This document shows, one piece after another, positions 44,665 to 53,090 of a stretch of 64,000 nucleotides of DNA (position 1 is the stretch's first letter; the number at the start of each line of letters is the position of its first letter). Source of the stretch: Opitutaceae bacterium (GTDB lineage: Bacteria; Verrucomicrobiota; Verrucomicrobiia; Opitutales; Opitutaceae). The DNA lies in assembly GCA_027482185.1 (NCBI GenBank), contig JAIXWF010000013.1, positions 1,488,001 to 1,552,000 of the forward strand, in the 5' to 3' direction. The notes beneath the pieces were generated by a model, which made no database searches, had not been told where the DNA came from, and saw only the letters and a list, made by a program, of their open reading frames with translations. The translations under genes and the position numbers were made by a program.

Positions 44665-45156
44665 CTAGGCGACGTCCGTGATCGCGTGCGGCGTCGCCTT
44701 GTTGCCGCGGCCGGGCATGGGCACGTTCTCGCCGCGGCGTTTGCCGAGGAGCAAACGGCCGAGCGGCGACGATGGCGTCAACACGAGCACGGCGGCGCCG
44801 TCGAGCTCGACTTCGATGCCGCCGGCCTTGGGCCCGAGGAAGTACCAGACCTTTTTCCCGCTGCCCGCCGCCGGCGCCAGGCCGACGAGCGCCCCGACCG
44901 CCGCCGCGTCGTCCGGACCGAATTGGTCCCAGGTCTGCGTGGCGTAGAGTTCGATGCTGGCGGCGAGGTCGGCGGCGAGCTTGGCCTGCCCTTCGGCGAG
45001 ATACGCCGCCTCCTGGCTGTGCGTGTCCCATTTGTTCTCCGGCCGGCTCTCCTCGCTGATGGCTTCGTCGCGCGCCATGAGCGCGGCCGCCGTGAGCACC
45101 GCGAGGTCCGCGCGGAGTTTCTGGAGAATGGCGTCGCGCAGGGCTGACTTATTCAC
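44665..45156 (-). CDS. GreA/GreB-family transcription factor-like protein
   Basis: A 163-residue protein. The N-terminal part is helical (RDAILQKLRADLAVLTAAAL), and the C-terminal part ends in the GreA/GreB FKBP-like motif TPSSPLGRLLLGKRRGE. GreA and GreB rescue stalled RNA polymerase by cleaving the nascent transcript. This protein has a shortened, less regular N-terminal coiled coil than GreA, and the acidic tip is not obvious, so it may bind RNA polymerase without cleavage activity. I chose the GTG start at 45156 because a longer reading to an ATG at 45234 would extend into the upstream region of the divergent ParA gene. Confidence 0.7.
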   Translation of the reverse strand: MNKSALRDAILQKLRADLAVLTAAALMARDEAISEESRPENKWDTHSQEAAYLAEGQAKLAADLAASIELYATQTWDQFGPDDAAAVGALVGLAPAAGSGKKVWYFLGPKAGGIEVELDGAAVLVLTPSSPLGRLLLGKRRGENVPMPGRGNKATPHAITDVA

Positions 45157-45262
45157 GGCGAGAATCTTCGGTAAAACCGGCGGACCTGTTTTTGTCTGGC
45201 GCCGCCGGATACCGTCCGCATGTTGACCGTTCATCCGCCCGGCTTGTCAACGGGCATCCCGC

Positions 45263-46162
45263 ATGGCGCGAAAAATCTGCTTCATCAACTACAAGGGCGG
45301 CGTGGGAAAGACGTCCCTCATCGTCAACACGGCCGCCGCCTTGGCCAAAATCGGCAAGCGGGTCCTCCTCTTCGATTTCGACACGCAATCCAACGCGAGC
45401 ATCTGGCTGCTGAAGCTCGACCGCTGGAACAAGATCAACTCCGCCGGCGACGGCGCGATCTATTCGATCTTCGATCCCGGCCGCACCCAGGTCAAAGACC
45501 TCGTCATCAAGGACGTCGTCGAGGGCAAGAGCGGCGAGAAACTGCTCCCCGGCCTCGATCTCGTCCCGACGACGTTCAATCTCGTCGATCTGGAAAACGA
45601 GTACAACGGCGACCCCAAGCGCCCGCCGTACCTCGTGTTCTACGAACAGCTCCAGGCCATCGAGGCCAACTACGACTTCATCCTCTTCGATTGCCCGCCG
45701 AACATCCTCCGCGCCTCGCAGTGCGGCGTGTTTGCCTCCACGGAAATCTACGTCCCGGCCAATCCCGACGCGCTCAGCCTCATCGGTTTCACGCTGCTCG
45801 TGGAGAAACTGCAGAAGTTCCACCAACTCTCCGCGAGTTTCCGCAAGTCGGGCCAGGGCCCGGCCGCGCAGGTCCACGGGATCATTTTCAATTCGATCAA
45901 GACGGGCGTCGACATCGAGGTTCCGAAGATGCGGATGCAGCTCCGCCTGAACCAATTCAAGACCGCCAAGCGCGCCGCGGCCGTCGCCAAGATCTTCGAC
46001 ACGCAGATCCGCGACGCCATGGTCGTGCGCCGCGCCGTCGCCCTCGGCCTGCCCGTCGCGCTCGTCAGCGCCGAGGCCACCGACGCCGGCCCGGGCGGCG
46101 ACAACGTGATCACCGACTACCGCAAGCTGGCCGGCGAACTCGTCCAGCTCGTTCCGTCCTGA
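45263..46162 (+). CDS. ParA/MinD-family ATPase
   Basis: A 299-residue deviant-Walker ATPase. KGGVGKTS is at residues 11-18 with the signature Lys11, the A' box reads LLFDFDTQSNAS, and the Walker B-like strand is DFILFDCPPNI. ParA proteins move plasmids, chromosomes or protein clusters over the nucleoid. There is no ParB or parS-like repeat nearby. Two uncharacterised genes follow in the same direction, then chemotaxis genes, which suggests a role in positioning chemosensory arrays or flagella, like ParC or FlhG. It lacks the amphipathic tail of MinD and FlhG. Confidence 0.88.
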   Translation: MARKICFINYKGGVGKTSLIVNTAAALAKIGKRVLLFDFDTQSNASIWLLKLDRWNKINSAGDGAIYSIFDPGRTQVKDLVIKDVVEGKSGEKLLPGLDLVPTTFNLVDLENEYNGDPKRPPYLVFYEQLQAIEANYDFILFDCPPNILRASQCGVFASTEIYVPANPDALSLIGFTLLVEKLQKFHQLSASFRKSGQGPAAQVHGIIFNSIKTGVDIEVPKMRMQLRLNQFKTAKRAAAVAKIFDTQIRDAMVVRRAVALGLPVALVSAEATDAGPGGDNVITDYRKLAGELVQLVPS

Positions 46163-46210
46163 GTTTCGCTTCCGGCCGGATTCCCCGCGCCGCAACCCCC
46201 GCCTTCGCCG

Positions 46211-47068
46211 ATGAAAGCCACCGCCAAAGAATGGAACGAGGTCCGCAGCGCCTTCGCCACGTCGATCATGGTCGACACCGCGATCAACAGCCTGGCGCAG
46301 AACCTCGACGGCCCCGAATGGCCGATCAAGGGCAAGGAAGAGACTCCCGCCAAGTACATCGATCTCACGTTCGACGAGGCGGTCGAGTTGCTGCAGCTCA
46401 AGGGCCAAAAACCCGAGAAACTCGACGACCTCATCGGCATCCTCCGCGAGACGTTGGCCTTCGACAGTCCCTTCGGCGAGATGGTCGAGCAGGCGCAGGC
46501 CGCCGCCGAGCGCGACAACCCGCTGCTCAAGAATCTCGCGAAGCTCGGCATCCCGGAAAACTTCCCGATCACGCTCACCGCGCTCGACGCGGGCACGTTG
46601 GAATTCTGCAAATTGGAAAAACTGCACACGCTCGGCGAGTTCGCCGTGTTCGCGCAGGGCATGTCGCAGACCGTGATCGTCGGCGGCGATTTCAAGAAAT
46701 TGCTCAACGCGCTCTCCCATGTGGACGAGGCCGCCTTGGCCGAGGTTCTGCCTTACCGCCGCGGCCAAAAGGGCCTGCACCTCGCGGAAGCCGTGGCGCA
46801 TTGCAGCCGCGGCAGCGACGCCGCGGCGCGCGTCGAAACCGCCACGACGTGGTTCCACACCGAGTTGGCCGGGATCGAAACCGACCTGGCCGCGGGCGGC
46901 ACGCTCGAGCGCCACTTCGTTTCCCTCGGCAATCCCGCCCTCGAGCGCAAGGCCGCGGATCTGCTCCGGCCGCACCTGCGTGCCCGTCCGGGCAAAGCCG
47001 CCCCGGCGGCCGCCGCGCCGGTCGAGAAAAAGAAGTCCGGGTTCTTCGGTTGGTTCTCCCGCAAGTAA
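46211..47068 (+). CDS. Protein of unknown function with a basic-aromatic C-terminal tail
   Basis: A 285-residue, mostly helical, acidic protein I cannot assign. The body (residues 1-250) has no signal peptide or membrane helix. Residues 254-272 are an Ala/Pro linker, and the last 13 residues, KKKSGFFGWFSRK, form a basic and aromatic tail that could bind membrane lipids or a partner. It starts 48 bp after the ParA gene and 63 bp before the coiled-coil gene, all in one direction, so the three probably form an operon. A partner or regulator of the ParA ATPase is the most economical idea. Confidence 0.75.
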   Translation: MKATAKEWNEVRSAFATSIMVDTAINSLAQNLDGPEWPIKGKEETPAKYIDLTFDEAVELLQLKGQKPEKLDDLIGILRETLAFDSPFGEMVEQAQAAAERDNPLLKNLAKLGIPENFPITLTALDAGTLEFCKLEKLHTLGEFAVFAQGMSQTVIVGGDFKKLLNALSHVDEAALAEVLPYRRGQKGLHLAEAVAHCSRGSDAAARVETATTWFHTELAGIETDLAAGGTLERHFVSLGNPALERKAADLLRPHLRARPGKAAPAAAAPVEKKKSGFFGWFSRK

Positions 47069-47131
47069 GGCCGCGGGCCCGCGGCCGCCTCGACAACGCG
47101 CCGCGGACCGCCTCTGCTGTGCGCCATCGCC

Positions 47132-47833
47132 ATGGCTGAACCCGGTCCGATCAAGTTTCCCGCCGTCCGTCCCGCTCCGGCCGCGCCGGTGCTGTCGCTG
47201 CGCCGCCGCGCGGTCCCGACCCGGTCGCCGTTCGAGGTTTCGGCCGCTTCCGCCGCCGCCCGCGAATCGATCAAGGCCATCGTGCACGCGACGCGGGCGC
47301 CGTTCGCCGGCGCAGCGGCTCCCGACCAAGGCCGCGTGGCCGAGTTGGAACGTTCGCTGCGGCAGCTCGAATTGACCTTGGCGGAACGCGAACGCGTGAT
47401 CGCGGAGAACGAAAACCGCCAGGCGGAGCGCGACCGCGACCTGGCCGAGGCCGAGGCTCTCTTTGCGGCGCGGGAAAAGCTGCTGGCCGTGGCGCGCAAA
47501 CCCGCCGCGCCGGCCGCCGCGCCCGTTTCCGCCGAGGAAAAGGCCGCCCTCGAACAGCTGCGCGCGGAACTCGAGCGGCAGGAGGCGAGCGTCAAGGAAG
47601 CCAAGCAGGCCCTGAAAGAGCGCGAGCAGTTCCTCGACGAATCCGAAACCAAGCTTTTCGAAAAAGTGCAGGCGCAGCAGGAGAAGGAAATCGAGCTCGA
47701 GCAACGCGAGGAAGATCTCCGCGCCCGCGAACGCCGCCTGCGCGAACGCGAGGCCGCCGTCGATCCCGCCGCCGCCGCCGCGCTGAAGGCCGAGGACGAA
47801 AAGGCCCGCCAACGGGACGAATTCAACGAGTGA
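47132..47833 (+). CDS. Coiled-coil protein of unknown function
   Basis: A 233-residue soluble protein. Residues 1-65 are Pro/Ala/Arg-rich and probably disordered. Residues 66-120 and 130-225 are long charged helices with heptad-like spacing (ELERSLRQLELTLAERERVI and REEDLRARERRLREREAA), split by an Ala/Pro hinge near 120-132. No enzyme motif is present. It is the last of the three-gene ParA operon and converges on cheW. A scaffold that links the ParA product to a cellular structure is plausible, but not shown. Confidence 0.75.
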   Translation: MAEPGPIKFPAVRPAPAAPVLSLRRRAVPTRSPFEVSAASAAARESIKAIVHATRAPFAGAAAPDQGRVAELERSLRQLELTLAERERVIAENENRQAERDRDLAEAEALFAAREKLLAVARKPAAPAAAPVSAEEKAALEQLRAELERQEASVKEAKQALKEREQFLDESETKLFEKVQAQQEKEIELEQREEDLRARERRLREREAAVDPAAAAALKAEDEKARQRDEFNE

Positions 47834-47860
47834 CCGCGGCTGGGCCGTTCCCGGGGACGC

Positions 47861-47895
47861 AAAAAAAACCGGACCCGGCGGCGCCGGATCCGGTT
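47861..47895 (-). terminator. Rho-independent terminator of cheW
   Basis: Read on the minus strand, CCGGATCCGGC and GCCGGGTCCGG form an 11-bp stem with one mismatch and a 3-nt loop, followed by TTTTTTTT. It lies about 20 bp after the cheW stop. On the plus strand it lacks a T-run, so it would only weakly stop the coiled-coil transcript. Confidence 0.9.
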
Positions 47896-47915
47896 CGGAA
47901 AACAGGGGGGGTGAC

Positions 47916-48419
47916 TCAGGCGGCCTGCACGAGGGCCTGCACCGTCTCGGGGGCGACGACGCGGTCGATGTCGAGGAGCGTCTTCACGGCGCCCTTCACC
48001 TTGGCCATGCCGAGGAGGTAGGCGGTGTCGATCTTGGCGCCGAACTCGGGCGTCGGCTCGATCTCGCCGGCCTGGAGCGTCACGACTTCCTCGACGCTGT
48101 CGACGATCAGGCCCATCTGCACGGTCTGCTCGTTCTGCAATTTGACCTGGACGACGACGATGCAGGTGCGTTCCGCGAACTCGGCCTTGACGCCGAACTT
48201 CACGCGGAGGTCGACAACCGGAATGACGCGGCCGCGGAGATTGATCACGCCCTTCACGAACGGCGGCATCTGCGGCACGGGCGTGATTTTCTGGAGGCGG
48301 ATGATTTCGCGGACTTTCAGCACGCCGATCCCGTAGGCCTCGTTTTCGAGAACCACGGTGAGATACTTGCCGGCGAGCGAGGACGTGGAGGAGGGGGCGG
48401 GGGCGGTGGCGGTGGACAT
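47916..48419 (-). CDS. cheW: Chemotaxis coupling protein CheW
   Basis: A 167-residue CheW. After a short Ala/Ser/Pro leader the double beta-barrel begins with YLTVVLENEAYGIGVLKVREI. PFVKGVINLRGRVIPVVDLR is the conserved core, and GLIVDSVEEVVTL is the second barrel's receptor- and CheA-binding face. It bridges chemoreceptors and CheA in the signalling array. The gene is divergent from cheA with 138 bp between starts; a sigma-28-like sequence is just upstream, giving a leader of only about 7 nt. A terminator follows. Confidence 0.94.
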   Translation of the reverse strand: MSTATAPAPSSTSSLAGKYLTVVLENEAYGIGVLKVREIIRLQKITPVPQMPPFVKGVINLRGRVIPVVDLRVKFGVKAEFAERTCIVVVQVKLQNEQTVQMGLIVDSVEEVVTLQAGEIEPTPEFGAKIDTAYLLGMAKVKGAVKTLLDIDRVVAPETVQALVQAA

Positions 48420-48433
48420 GGTAGTTAGGGCAA

Positions 48434-48460
48434 AAATCGGGCGCCGCGGGGTTAACTTTA
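48434..48460 (-). promoter_or_regulatory. Sigma-28 (FliA)-like promoter of cheW
   Basis: On the minus strand TAAA (-35) is followed after exactly 15 bp by CCCGATTT, compared with the FliA consensus TAAA-N15-GCCGATAA. The -35 and the CCGAT core match. The start of transcription would fall about 7 nt before the cheW ATG. Confidence 0.55.
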
Positions 48461-48502
48461 GCGAATTCCGCGCGCCCGGAGCGGCCCGCGAGCAAATGGA
48501 CG

Positions 48503-48529
48503 TAAACTTTCGTTCCGGCGGGCCGATGA
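48503..48529 (+). promoter_or_regulatory. Sigma-28 (FliA)-like promoter of cheA
   Basis: TAAA (48503-48506), a 15-bp spacer, and GCCGATGA (48522-48529) match the FliA consensus TAAA-N15-GCCGATAA at all but one base. Transcription would start about 22 nt before the cheA ATG. No other promoter candidate is as good in this gap. Confidence 0.75.
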
Positions 48530-48557
48530 TTTCCGCAATCCGCGTGTACCGACCTTC

Positions 48558-50741
48558 ATGAGCATCACACCCTCCCAGCTTTCCGCGCTCGAAGACTCCG
48601 CCAACCGACTTGCCGCCGAATCCATCCTCGCCCAAGCCGGCCGCGACGACGGTCTTGTCCCCAGCTACAGTCTGCTGAACGACCTCCGGGAGGCCACCGC
48701 GGCCGATCCCGAATTGCAGGCGCCCATCGCCGCCGTCCTGAAGGTGCTCGATGCGCTGCTTGAAACGGCGAAGCCGTTCGACGCCGTCGCCCTCGGCAAA
48801 CTCCGCGAACTCGTGGACTGGCTCCCGCAGGCCCTCGCGGCCCGCCGCAATTCCGCTGCGTTGCCCGCCGTCGCCGGCGGTTCCGCCGGCACCGTGCCGG
48901 TAGCCGCTCCTGCCGCGCCTGCGCCCGAAGCCGCGCCGGCCGCAAAGGAATCGATCCTCGAACTCAATCTCGGCGAAAACCGCGAGCTCCTCACGGAGTT
49001 CCACGCCGAGGCGGTCGATCACCTCCAGCAGATCGAAGCCGCCCTGCTCGCGCTCGACCACGAGCCGGAGAATCCGGAGGCCCTCAACTCGATCTTCCGT
49101 TCGTTCCATACGATCAAGGGCAACGCCGGTTTCCTCGGCCTGCTGCCCATGCACACTTTGGCGCACGAGGTCGAATCGCTGCTCGATCTCGCCCGCAACC
49201 GCCAGCTGCGGCTGAACGCCGCGATCATCACGGAAATTCTCCGCAGCCGCGACGCGCTCCAGACGCTCACGCAACAGGTCGCCGACGCTCTCGAGAAGGG
49301 CCGCATCCCGGACCAGATCGTTCCTGTCGGCCATCTGATCCAGGCCGTCAAACGTCTGGCGGTGCCGGACGGCGCCGCGCCGGCCGCAGCCGCCGCGCCC
49401 GTCGTCGCCGCGCCGGCCCCCGTCGCCGAGGTTGCCGCGGCCCCCGCCGCCCCCGAAGCCGAAATCGCCCAGATCGTGCCGTTGCCCGGTGCCGCTCCCG
49501 TCGTTTCCGAATCCACTTCGGACACCGCGAAGAAACCGGCGGCCGCGACCTCCGCTTCCAACGGCGGCCAAGTCGTGAAGAGCGCCAGCGCCACCGTCCG
49601 CGTCAACACCGAGAAACTCGATTCGCTGATGGATGTCGTCGGCGAACTCGTGATCGTGCAGAGCCAACTGATCGAGTCCTCGCGCCAGGCGTCCAACGAG
49701 AACGCCACGCTCCAGCGCAATGTTTCCCAGCTCAGCCGCATCACCAAGGAACTCCAGTCCACGGCGATGGCCCTGCGCATGATTCCCATCAAGCCGACCT
49801 TCCAGAAGATGGAGCGCCTCGCCCGCGACCTCGCCCGCGATTTCGGCAAGAAGGTTTCGTTCGTCACCGACGGCGAAGACACGGAACTCGACCGCACGGT
49901 CGTCGAGGAAATCGGCGATCCCCTGGTTCACATGGTCCGCAACGCCCTCGATCACGGCCTCGAGAAACCGGAGGACCGCGTTGCCAAGGGCAAGGAGGAG
50001 ACGGGCACGCTCCGCCTCTGCGCCTACCATCAGGGCAGCAACATCGTCATCGAACTCCAGGACGACGGCCGCGGCATCGACCCCGACCGCATCTACCGCA
50101 AGGCGGTCGAGAAGGGCGTCATTCCCGCGGGCACCCAGCTGACGCGCGAAGAAATGTACGCGCTGATTTTCGCGCCCGGATTCTCCACCGCCGAAAAGGT
50201 CACGGCTGTTTCCGGCCGCGGTGTGGGCATGGACGTCGTCAAACGCAACATCGAGAAATTGCGCGGCAAGATCGAGATCTCCTCCGAGGTCGGCCGCGGT
50301 TCCGTCTTTAAGATCAAGTTGCCGCTCACGATGGCGATCATCGACGGCCTGGTCGTCCGCGTCGGCGAGGACCGATTCATTCTCCCCAGCACTTCCGTGC
50401 AGATGGCGCTGCGTCCGACGAAGGAAAGCATCACCACCGTTCACGGCCGCGGCGAGGTGCTCGATCTGCGCGGTCGTTTCGTCCCCGTGCACCGGCTCAA
50501 CCGCCGCTTCGGCATTCCCGGCGAGGCCAACAATCCGTGGGAAGGCATCGTCGTCATCGTCGAAACCTCGGGCAAGACCTCCGCGCTGCTCGTGGACGAA
50601 ATGGTCAGCAAGCAGGAAGTCGTGATCAAGAACCTCGGCGCCTTCATGCAGAATCTGCCCGGCGTCGCCGGCGGCGCCATTCTGGGCGACGGCAACATCG
50701 CCCTGATCCTCGATCCAGGCTCGCTGCTCAACGCCGCCTGA
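48558..50741 (+). CDS. cheA: Chemotaxis histidine kinase CheA
   Basis: A 727-residue kinase. A helical region of unknown role (1-110) precedes the Hpt domain, where HTIKG places the phosphorylated His at 184. An Ala/Pro-rich linker (about 240-340) replaces any recognisable P2 (CheY-docking) domain. The dimerisation helices (about 345-410, VNTEKLDSLMDVVGELVIV) come next, then the ATPase domain with the N-box VRNALDHGLE, DGRGID and GRGVGMDVV, and a C-terminal CheW-like domain. It phosphorylates CheY and CheB. A sigma-28-like promoter lies upstream, and the HDOD gene follows after 58 bp. No cheY is in the window. Confidence 0.95.
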   Translation: MSITPSQLSALEDSANRLAAESILAQAGRDDGLVPSYSLLNDLREATAADPELQAPIAAVLKVLDALLETAKPFDAVALGKLRELVDWLPQALAARRNSAALPAVAGGSAGTVPVAAPAAPAPEAAPAAKESILELNLGENRELLTEFHAEAVDHLQQIEAALLALDHEPENPEALNSIFRSFHTIKGNAGFLGLLPMHTLAHEVESLLDLARNRQLRLNAAIITEILRSRDALQTLTQQVADALEKGRIPDQIVPVGHLIQAVKRLAVPDGAAPAAAAAPVVAAPAPVAEVAAAPAAPEAEIAQIVPLPGAAPVVSESTSDTAKKPAAATSASNGGQVVKSASATVRVNTEKLDSLMDVVGELVIVQSQLIESSRQASNENATLQRNVSQLSRITKELQSTAMALRMIPIKPTFQKMERLARDLARDFGKKVSFVTDGEDTELDRTVVEEIGDPLVHMVRNALDHGLEKPEDRVAKGKEETGTLRLCAYHQGSNIVIELQDDGRGIDPDRIYRKAVEKGVIPAGTQLTREEMYALIFAPGFSTAEKVTAVSGRGVGMDVVKRNIEKLRGKIEISSEVGRGSVFKIKLPLTMAIIDGLVVRVGEDRFILPSTSVQMALRPTKESITTVHGRGEVLDLRGRFVPVHRLNRRFGIPGEANNPWEGIVVIVETSGKTSALLVDEMVSKQEVVIKNLGAFMQNLPGVAGGAILGDGNIALILDPGSLLNAA

Positions 50742-50799
50742 GCCGGCCGCGTTCCCGCGTCGTCTTCCATTCCGCGCCACGTTCCATTTTTCCAATCCC

Positions 50800-51672
50800 G
50801 TGTCCGACCAAACACCTCCCACCCTCGAGCAGGTCTGCGAGCGCGCGCTCCGGCTGCCATGTTCCCCGGCGATTCTGCCGCGCCTGATTTCCGTGCTCGT
50901 GGCGCAGGACAGCAGCGCCGACGACATCGCCGACATCATCAAAGTCGACTCGGCCCTCGCCGCCTCGACGCTGCGCCTGGCCAACTCCGCGTTCTTCTCC
51001 TCGGGCACGCCGGCGGAAACGGTTTCCGACGCCGTCATCCGGCTCGGCCAGCGCGAACTCTACCGTCTCGCCGCGCTGGCCCTCGTCAGCCGCTGGGAAA
51101 CGGGTTCTTCCCGCAGCGATCCCGGCGATTTCTGCCGCCACGCGCTGTGCACCGCCCTCGCGGCCGAAGTGCTCGCCGAAACGAGCGAGCGCGTCGATCC
51201 GCAGACGGCGTACACCGCCGGCCTGGTCTGCGACCTCGGCAAACTCGCGGTCGTCCATGCGTGCGCGCCGTTCTTCCCGATGATCCGCAACCAATGCGCG
51301 GCCCAGGGCCTCACGTGGGCCCAGGCGGAGCGCGATGTGCTCGGCTATTCGCACTCCGATGTAGGCGTGCGTCTGCTGCGGGCCTGGAGTTTTCCGGAAG
51401 GCCTCGCCGTCGCCGCCGAGTACTGCGAAAATCCGACCGCCGGCCCGGCCGAGGCGCTGCCGCTGCTCGCGCACCTGCACGCCGGCAAGTACATCGCGAC
51501 CTCGTTCGGTCCCGGCGTTTCCGAGGACGGTTTCCTGTTCGAACTGAACACGGAGTTTCTCGCCGAGTGGGGCTTCACCCCCGAACTCCTCCAGGAGACG
51601 ATGGCGATCGTCCACGACCGCGCGAAACTCCGCCTGCAGGACAAACTCACGCACGGGGTCGTCACGCTCTGA
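50800..51672 (+). CDS. HDOD-domain signalling protein
   Basis: A 290-residue protein whose main part (about 20-215) is an HDOD domain, a relative of HD phosphohydrolases without the catalytic metal site. It shows the usual LPCSPAILPRLISVL start, IKVDSALAASTLRLANSAFF, and YTAGLVCDLGKLAV, where Cys-Asp replaces the His-Asp pair. HDOD proteins are signalling or scaffold modules often linked to chemotaxis and c-di-GMP systems. The start is a GTG. It lies 58 bp behind cheA with no terminator between, so it is probably co-expressed with it, and a strong terminator follows. Confidence 0.88.
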   Translation: MSDQTPPTLEQVCERALRLPCSPAILPRLISVLVAQDSSADDIADIIKVDSALAASTLRLANSAFFSSGTPAETVSDAVIRLGQRELYRLAALALVSRWETGSSRSDPGDFCRHALCTALAAEVLAETSERVDPQTAYTAGLVCDLGKLAVVHACAPFFPMIRNQCAAQGLTWAQAERDVLGYSHSDVGVRLLRAWSFPEGLAVAAEYCENPTAGPAEALPLLAHLHAGKYIATSFGPGVSEDGFLFELNTEFLAEWGFTPELLQETMAIVHDRAKLRLQDKLTHGVVTL

Positions 51673-51697
51673 ACGGCTTCGGAGCCGCCCCGCACCG

Positions 51698-51728
51698 ACG
51701 CCCGCCCGGTTCGCCCGGCGGGCGTTTT
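51698..51728 (+). terminator. Rho-independent terminator of the cheA-HDOD operon
   Basis: ACGCCCGCC and GGCGGGCGT form a perfect 9-bp stem around a 10-nt loop, followed by TTT. It lies 26 bp after the HDOD stop and separates the operon from the sugar dehydrogenase gene. Confidence 0.85.
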
Positions 51729-51793
51729 GCTTGGGTCGGGCCGCTGCATGCGCGCGGTTGGCAGCACGGAATTTCTCCTTCACGGTCGCGGCC

Positions 51794-53065
51794 ATGGCCG
51801 CCGCCCCGCGCCGCCTGTTTTCCCTCCTTGCCGGATTTGCGATTGGCCTCGCGCCGGCCGGCCGGGTCCAGGCCGCCGCCCCGGCATGGCCCTATACGGC
51901 GGTGCCGGCATTCGCGCCGTTGAAGTTTGAGCAGCCTTTGGCGGTGGTGACGCCGCCGGGCGAAACCCGGCGGCTCTTTGTCGTGGAGAAGCGCGGCCGC
52001 ATCGCCGTGGTGCCGGATCTCGCGCGGCCGGAAAGAAAGGTGTTTCTCGACCTCGGCGACCGCCTCGGCACGAACCGCGACGGCGAACTCGGTCTGCTGG
52101 CCCTCGCGTTTCATCCGCAGTACCGGGAGAACCGGCAATTCTACATCTGGTACACGCACTTCACCGGCAGCGGCCGCGACGCCCGGGGCACCAGCCGGCT
52201 GGCCCGTTTCCAGGCCCGCGCGGGAGATCCCAACTCGGCCGATCCCGCTTCCGAGCAACTTCTGATCGTGCAGCCGGACGAGGCGTCGAACCACAACGGC
52301 GGCGAACTCCTCTTCGGCGCCGAAGGCTACCTCTATCTGTCGATCGGCGACGAGGGCGCGTACAACGACATCTTCGAAAACAGCCAGCGCATCACGAAGG
52401 ACTTCTTCGCGGGCATTTTGCGGATCGACGTCGACCGCCGGCCCGGCAACCCGGCTCCGAATCCGCACCCGGCCGTGCAGGCCGGCACCTACGCGGTGCC
52501 GCAGGACAATCCCTTTGTCGGGGCGACGCGGTTCAACGGCGAGCCCGTCGATCCCGCGGCGGTGCGCACGGAGTTCTGGGCCGTGGGCCTGCGCAACGTG
52601 TGGCGCATGGCGTTCGATCTTCCGACCGGACGGCTCTGGGCCGCCGACGTGGGCCAGAACTCGGCCGAGGAAATCGACCTCATCGTCCGCGGCGGCAACT
52701 ACGGCTGGAATTACCGCGAAGCCTGCGGCCGCGGCCCGCGCCGCAATCCCGGCAATCTGGAATTCGTCGAGCCCATCTGGGATTACCCGCGCAGCGAAGG
52801 CACGTCCGTGACCGGCGGGATCGTCTACCGCGGCCCGCGTTACCCGGACTTGGACGGACACTATCTCTTCGCCGACTACGCGTCCGGCAAAGTCTGGGCG
52901 TTGCGGCCCGACGGCGACCGGCGGGTGACGGCGGACCGCGTCCGGCAGATCGCGCAGGTTGCGACGGTGACGTCGTTCGGCCTCGATCCGGCCAGCGGCG
53001 AAATCCTCCTCGCCACCCTGGGGCAGGGCGTGCTGCGGCTCGTGCCCGCGGGGCAGGCGCGTTGA
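51794..53065 (+). CDS. Exported PQQ-type glucose/sorbosone dehydrogenase-family protein
   Basis: A 423-residue protein with a signal peptide (about 6-27, ending GRVQAA), so it works in the periplasm. The six-bladed propeller of the glucose/sorbosone dehydrogenase family is recognised by EKRGRIAVV, GELGLLALAFHPQY, SNHNGGELLFG (a cofactor-site His), and GLRNVWRMAFD. Aldose sugar dehydrogenases (YliI-like) in this family oxidise sugars using PQQ. I cannot confirm PQQ ligands residue by residue. It sits between chemotaxis operons but looks metabolically unrelated to them. The ATG at 51794 opens onto the signal peptide; the frame stays open 21 codons upstream. Confidence 0.82.
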   Translation: MAAAPRRLFSLLAGFAIGLAPAGRVQAAAPAWPYTAVPAFAPLKFEQPLAVVTPPGETRRLFVVEKRGRIAVVPDLARPERKVFLDLGDRLGTNRDGELGLLALAFHPQYRENRQFYIWYTHFTGSGRDARGTSRLARFQARAGDPNSADPASEQLLIVQPDEASNHNGGELLFGAEGYLYLSIGDEGAYNDIFENSQRITKDFFAGILRIDVDRRPGNPAPNPHPAVQAGTYAVPQDNPFVGATRFNGEPVDPAAVRTEFWAVGLRNVWRMAFDLPTGRLWAADVGQNSAEEIDLIVRGGNYGWNYREACGRGPRRNPGNLEFVEPIWDYPRSEGTSVTGGIVYRGPRYPDLDGHYLFADYASGKVWALRPDGDRRVTADRVRQIAQVATVTSFGLDPASGEILLATLGQGVLRLVPAGQAR

Positions 53066-53090
53066 CCGGCCCGGAGCGAAGGGCGCAACC

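Noticed and set aside
45157-45234. N-terminal extension of the GreA-like protein to the ATG at 45234
   Set aside because: The extra 26 residues are polar and unconserved-looking and would use up most of the divergent upstream region of the ParA gene; the GTG at 45156 fits better.
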